From Dictyocoela muelleri (taxonomy: Eukaryota > Microsporidia), in NCBI GenBank assembly GCA_016256075.1, contig SDVU01000752.1:1-10866 (forward strand): a stretch of DNA of 10,866 nucleotides. The letters are read 5' to 3'. The translations under genes were made by a program, and so were the position numbers. Positions 8,026 to 10,866 of this stretch are shown in pieces. The notes under the pieces are model-generated. The model was not told the DNA's origin. It saw only the letters and a program-made list of their open reading frames with translations, and did not search any database. Position 1 is the first letter of the stretch, and each line of letters starts with the position of its first letter.

Positions 8026-9184
8026 TATTAAAAAACTATAGAAAACAATTATACATAGTAGATATTAAATCATCACATGATTTTACAGATACTAAGATGT
8101 TATAAAAATATTAAAATCCTTAAGAAATGTCTGATAATTTAAAACATATTTGAGGACGACACATTGTATTAGATTTTTTTATATTTTCCTTTATAAAATT
8201 TTATTATTTTCTGGTAGAAGGGTGCACTTTTGTAGTAGTGTTTATTAGTGGAAAAAAAGATAAATGTTTGGAAATAATTTAATTGTGGAATGTCAAGTAG
8301 TATTATCAAGAATAGAAATGCTTTTTAGACAACACTAAAAATAATCCTGCAAACCATTAAAAAATAACTTTACTCATTTGGGATTTTTGCTGCTTTTATA
8401 CACTAAACATGTTAAAAAGGATTTTAACCATCTTTCATTTATTTTCTGATAAATTATGGTTTTTAATATCACCAAGATAATTACCTCAAAATAATAAAGT
8501 CATTATATTTTTTTGAGTTACCCGTTTTCTTCTGATGATATATACCATATGTTTTTCGGACATTTATAGAATAAAGAGGTTTCATCACACTTATATATCT
8601 ACTAATTTTTATGTCCCGTTTTTTTTTCACATATTAATCATATTGTTTGGAGAGTTCAGTAATGAGAAGGAGTTATTCTTCACGTGAATATTGACCTATA
8701 TTTATCTCATATTGTAATATAATTTCCAATTTACATATGCGAACATTTTAAAGCTATTAAAAATTATTTTTTAGGCTAATTGTAACACCTTTTGTTGTAA
8801 AGTATCATTTGTTATAGCATGATTAAATTCAGATTTTAAATAATATGTAAAGATGTTGTTAAAAACCCTCAAATTTTCATAAAATTATAGTTTTCCTAAT
8901 TTTATATTTGCGATAAAAAATCTTAAAATAATTTGTTCTTTAATTAATTCTTTTTGTTTAAATATTTTATGGAGATCCAATTGGCATCCTAAAATTAAAT
9001 TTTAAATCTGCAAATGTATGACGGTTGTTTTGTTAGTGGCATAATTCACGGTTTTTTTCTTTCAATCTGTAATGTTTTATAATTTTCGAATTACTTGGAC
9101 TTTGTTTTTTTTATTTCATATCCACATAAAAAACATATGAATTTAATTTATTTTGTTTTGAAATGATTATGTTTTTATTATCCT

Positions 9185-9483
9185 TGTTGGATGCTATAGA
9201 TGTATAGCATCCGAAGGTATGTCATCCAAAGATGAACTCTCATTGAGTTCGACCAATGATAAATTGAGGATTAAGACGACCAATAAGATGAATATAAAAG
9301 AAGATCCTTCGAATACGATAGACAAGATTAAGGAGTATTGAAATGAAGATTGGTTGTTATTAAGCGATATTTTTATTTGTAGATAAAAATATATAAAGAA
9401 CGCGAATTAAATAAACAAGTTTTTATGGTATCTTTTTATTCTCTTTATGTGAGCGGCTCCGGTAAAGGCCGAAAATCCAACCA
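9185..9483. mobile_element. solo LTR of a Ty3/gypsy- or Ty1-like retrotransposon (fossil)
   Basis: A 299-bp unit begins TGTTGGAT and ends ATCCAACCA, near-perfect inverted termini with the TG...CA ends of LTRs. It is flanked by a 4-bp direct repeat TCCT (9181-9184 and 9484-9487), the expected target duplication. Inside are a perfect 10-bp hairpin directly after the start (9189-9212, GGATGCTATA / TATAGCATCC), a TATATAAAG promoter-like box near 9390, and AATAAA near 9410. No internal gag or pol sequence is next to it, so it is most simply a solo LTR left by recombination. The clean target duplication suggests it is younger than the neighbouring DNA transposons. Strand and family cannot be settled from the LTR alone. 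Confidence 0.7.
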
Positions 9484-10120
9484 TCCTTTTAAAAAAATGT
9501 GTCAAATTTTCATAATATCAGATTTAATTTTAATATGTAACAAAATTTTAGGATTTTGGAGCGGGCCTATAACAAGACTCCGTCTTATAAATATAAAATA
9601 AGTTTTCAAAATTATTATATATACATTTTGATGATATGATCCTTATCTATTGATACCAGGGCCCGTTTCGAATTTCAGTTTTATTGAAAAATAAAAATTC
9701 GCGCTGAATTTTCTTTTCTTTAAAAAAAATCGTTAAATCTGCAAATAAAAATGAAATTTACTCCTCGTAAATTTTATTTTCGTTAAAAAAAGTTTTTGTT
9801 AAAAAAATCATAAAAAAATTGACTGTATTAAGACGTCATATCGAACAGAAAATAGTGAAAAGGATACTGTAAAAAAAAACTTGGAAAGCAACGCGCGAAT
9901 GTTGAAAATGTATTTGTCTTGTTTAAAGGAAAATTTATAAGATTTTTTGTTTCCATAGTAAAATACGAGGAAGAAAAAAAACATAATTTTTAATAATAGC
10001 AGGTGCTATTATTCTCAGCGTATTAAAAAATATAAAAATAAATCATTATATTTTTTTCTTAAGAAATCAAGAATTGTATTAAGTTTATCTTCTAGTTCGT
10101 CAAATTATTTATTGCTTGTT
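9484..10120. other. AT-rich stretch with hairpins, no gene seen
   Basis: No convincing ORF was found. Two hairpins stand out. At 9748-9780 a 14-bp stem with one mismatch (AAATTTAC / GTAAATTT core) encloses TCCTC. At 9992-10013 a perfect 10-bp stem, AATAATAGCA / TGCTATTATT, surrounds GG. A smaller one, AAGAC-TCC-GTCTT, lies near 9575. Their role is unknown. Confidence 0.5.
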
Positions 10121-10505
10121 TCATTGCTCTCTTTCAACTGATTCTTTAGAAAGTAAATTTATTCTTAATAATGTTTCTAAGTAGAAGGTGAGGATGTTTT
10201 TTTCATGTATGAATTTTCGAATACTTGATACTATAGCTCTTTTAAATATTTTTTTTGTTTTCTCTATTAACTGGCTTACACGGCATAGTCCTAAAGCTAT
10301 TACAAAGTTATATTTTCCTCGTCACGATGTCTTACTGAAATTTTTAATGAGGCTCAGTGGGTATTTTCCTCCATATTATGTTCTGAAGAAGTTTCCAATA
10401 TCTCAATTTTATGGAACTGGCACTTATGTCTTTGATTCCGTAATCTGTCAACTCGCCACATTGTGGCGATTTGACGGATTTTCGCCACAAATTATAAACC
10501 CCTAA
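10121..10505. other. open frames on both strands, doubtful coding
   Basis: The + strand is open for 105 codons from a GTG at 10188 to TAA 10505, with a Phe/Leu/Ile-rich translation. It has a hydrophobic N-terminal stretch (LDTIALLNIFFVFSINWL) and no known motif. The minus strand is open for 66 codons from 10321 to TGA 10121, with a mixed, charged composition (SQLIEKTKKIFKRAIVSSIR) but no start codon. The + frame reads through the CGCCACA palindrome at 10447-10489. I cannot decide which strand, if any, was coding; a decayed gene on the minus strand is slightly more protein-like. Confidence 0.22.
10447..10489. repeat. CGCCACA palindrome with a third half-site
   Basis: GTCAACTCGCCACA (10447-10460) and TGTGGCGATTTGAC (10462-10475) form a near-perfect inverted repeat, 13 of 14 paired, around one base. 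A third TCGCCACA follows at 10482-10489, so the middle half-site can pair with either neighbour. It is G+C-rich relative to the surroundings. It could be a transposon end or a protein-binding site. Confidence 0.68.
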
Positions 10506-10643
10506 AAAAATATCAGAATGAAGATTTGAGGATCGGGTGCTTTTATACTGGCTAAAAAGGGGGTGTAGTTTTTTTACTTTTCACCCTTAATGACACACAA
10601 ATAAAAAAATCAAAATTATTCAATTAATTATTTAATTAATTAT
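10506..10643. other. AT-rich spacer, probable transposon 3' flank
   Basis: It contains AAAAGGGGGTG (10556-10566) and CACCCTTAA (10583-10591), a short imperfect inverted pair, followed by AATTAATT-rich low-complexity sequence from 10614 to about 10672. The terminal repeat of the Merlin-type element should lie here or further left but cannot be defined without its other end. Confidence 0.4.
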
Positions 10644-10866
10644 TTAATATATAATTAAATTAATTATTAAATCAATAAAACATTTGAAAGCTTCATTATT
10701 TTCATTTCTGTTTAACATAAAGCGCAATAGATAGATATCAATTAAATCTTTCACTCTATGACGTCGCAATATTTTTTTTAACACCTGACCAACAACCTTC
10801 AATTGTATTAATATGAACATTATTTTCCCTGTTTACAAACTCTATTGAATGATTAACTGTTTTATG
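10644..10866 (-). pseudogene. Merlin/ISXO2-type (IS1595-like) transposase, C-terminal end, frameshifted
   Basis: On the minus strand, entering from the right edge, the first frame reads HKTVNHSIEFVNRENN, then VHINTIEGCWSGVKKNI, to a TAG at 10758-10756. HKTVNHS, and NTIE followed by W and K, are the hallmarks of the ISXO2/IS1595 DDE fold; the Glu of NTIE is the last catalytic residue. A one-base change near 10767 moves to a frame that continues RRHRVKDLIDIYLLRFMLNR, with NEAFKCFIDLI, to TAA 10646-10644. That is the expected family C-terminus, where an R/K-rich stretch precedes the last helix with YLxxFxxRxN. The N-terminal half with the zinc ribbon and first Asp lies outside the window. Merlin-type elements are known from several animals and microsporidia. 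Confidence 0.87.

Larger units (their letters stand above)
5122..9111 (-). pseudogene. pogo/Tigger-type transposase copy 2, split by a Tc1-like element
   Basis: On the minus strand, 9111-8028 encodes a decayed DDE_1 transposase. The N-terminal helix-turn-helix is near 9065-8955 (RLKEKNRELCH, then NNRHTFADLKFNFRMPIGS). The CENP-B-type domain is near 8818-8670 (AITNDTLQQKVLQLA, IFNSFK). The first catalytic motif is CDETSLFYKCPKNIWY near 8585-8530. The second is SILDNTT followed by His near 8300, then NTTTKVHPSTR, IIKFYKGKYKK and TFLKDFNIF. The frame ILVSVKSCDDLIST at 8098 reaches the Tc1-like element. With one TA counted, it continues in frame at 5290 as NFKISLNESKMKFENINVKK and ends YFKEYRTE, TAA 5122-5124. 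The last part alone is a 45-codon ORF from ATG 5259. Many stops and several frame changes make this older than the insertion. Its motifs differ from copy 1, so it is a separate lineage. Confidence 0.78.

Noticed and set aside
4990-9184. Terminal inverted repeats for the second pogo copy, comparing sequence beyond 5122 with sequence beyond 9111.
   Set aside because: Only loose A/T-rich similarity (AATAAAA..CAT..TCAT) was found, not distinguishable from background composition.
9561-9672. CGGGCC (9564) and GGGCCCG (9660) considered as ends of a ~100-bp MITE.
   Set aside because: The inverted match is only about 7 bp with no clear target duplication.

Overview
The window is very AT-rich (roughly three quarters A+T by eye) and contains no intact protein-coding gene that I can identify. 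It reads as a graveyard of transposable elements. Recognisable pieces are two pogo/Tigger-type (DDE_1) transposons, one Tc1/mariner-IS630-type (DD34E) transposon, the end of a Merlin/ISXO2-type (IS1595-like DDE) transposase, and a solo LTR. This mixture, with intron-less transposases and extreme AT content, suggests a small AT-rich eukaryote. A microsporidian such as a Nosema- or Hamiltosporidium-like species is my best guess, but no host housekeeping gene is present to prove it.

Layout, left to right. Positions 1-249 hold a GAATTTAAAA minisatellite with a 75-bp higher-order period, running off the left edge. Positions 250-1381 show nothing I can name. Positions 1382-1815 are a small GC-raised island with short open frames. 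Positions 1994-3740 are a compact pogo/Tigger element on the + strand, with imperfect ~25-bp terminal inverted repeats next to TA dinucleotides and a decayed transposase (2155-3695). Positions 4045-4896 may be a heavily decayed unidentified gene.

The centre is a nest. A second pogo-type transposase on the minus strand begins near 9111 and runs to 8028. It is then split by a 2.7-kb Tc1/mariner-like element (5291-8025), and its C-terminal end reappears at 5290-5122 in the same reading frame once the element and one TA are taken out. The Tc1-like element has inverted repeats of about 350 bp, whose outer ~200 bp are arrays of a 22-bp tandem repeat. It carries a decayed DD34E transposase (about 7640-6794, minus). 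Its left inverted repeat is interrupted by a ~0.76-kb segment of about 45-48 % G+C, bounded by ~57-bp direct repeats and holding a decayed, unidentified coding region on the minus strand. The implied order of events is pogo copy first, then the Tc1-like insertion, then the GC-rich segment.

On the right, a solo LTR (9185-9483) with a TCCT target duplication sits just upstream of the second pogo copy. The stretch 9484-10643 has hairpins, a CGCCACA palindrome and only doubtful ORFs. The window ends inside the C-terminal part of a Merlin/ISXO2-type transposase on the minus strand (10866-10644). Nothing here looks like a working operon or pathway. The interest lies in the nesting, the tandem-repeat inverted ends and the GC-rich passenger.
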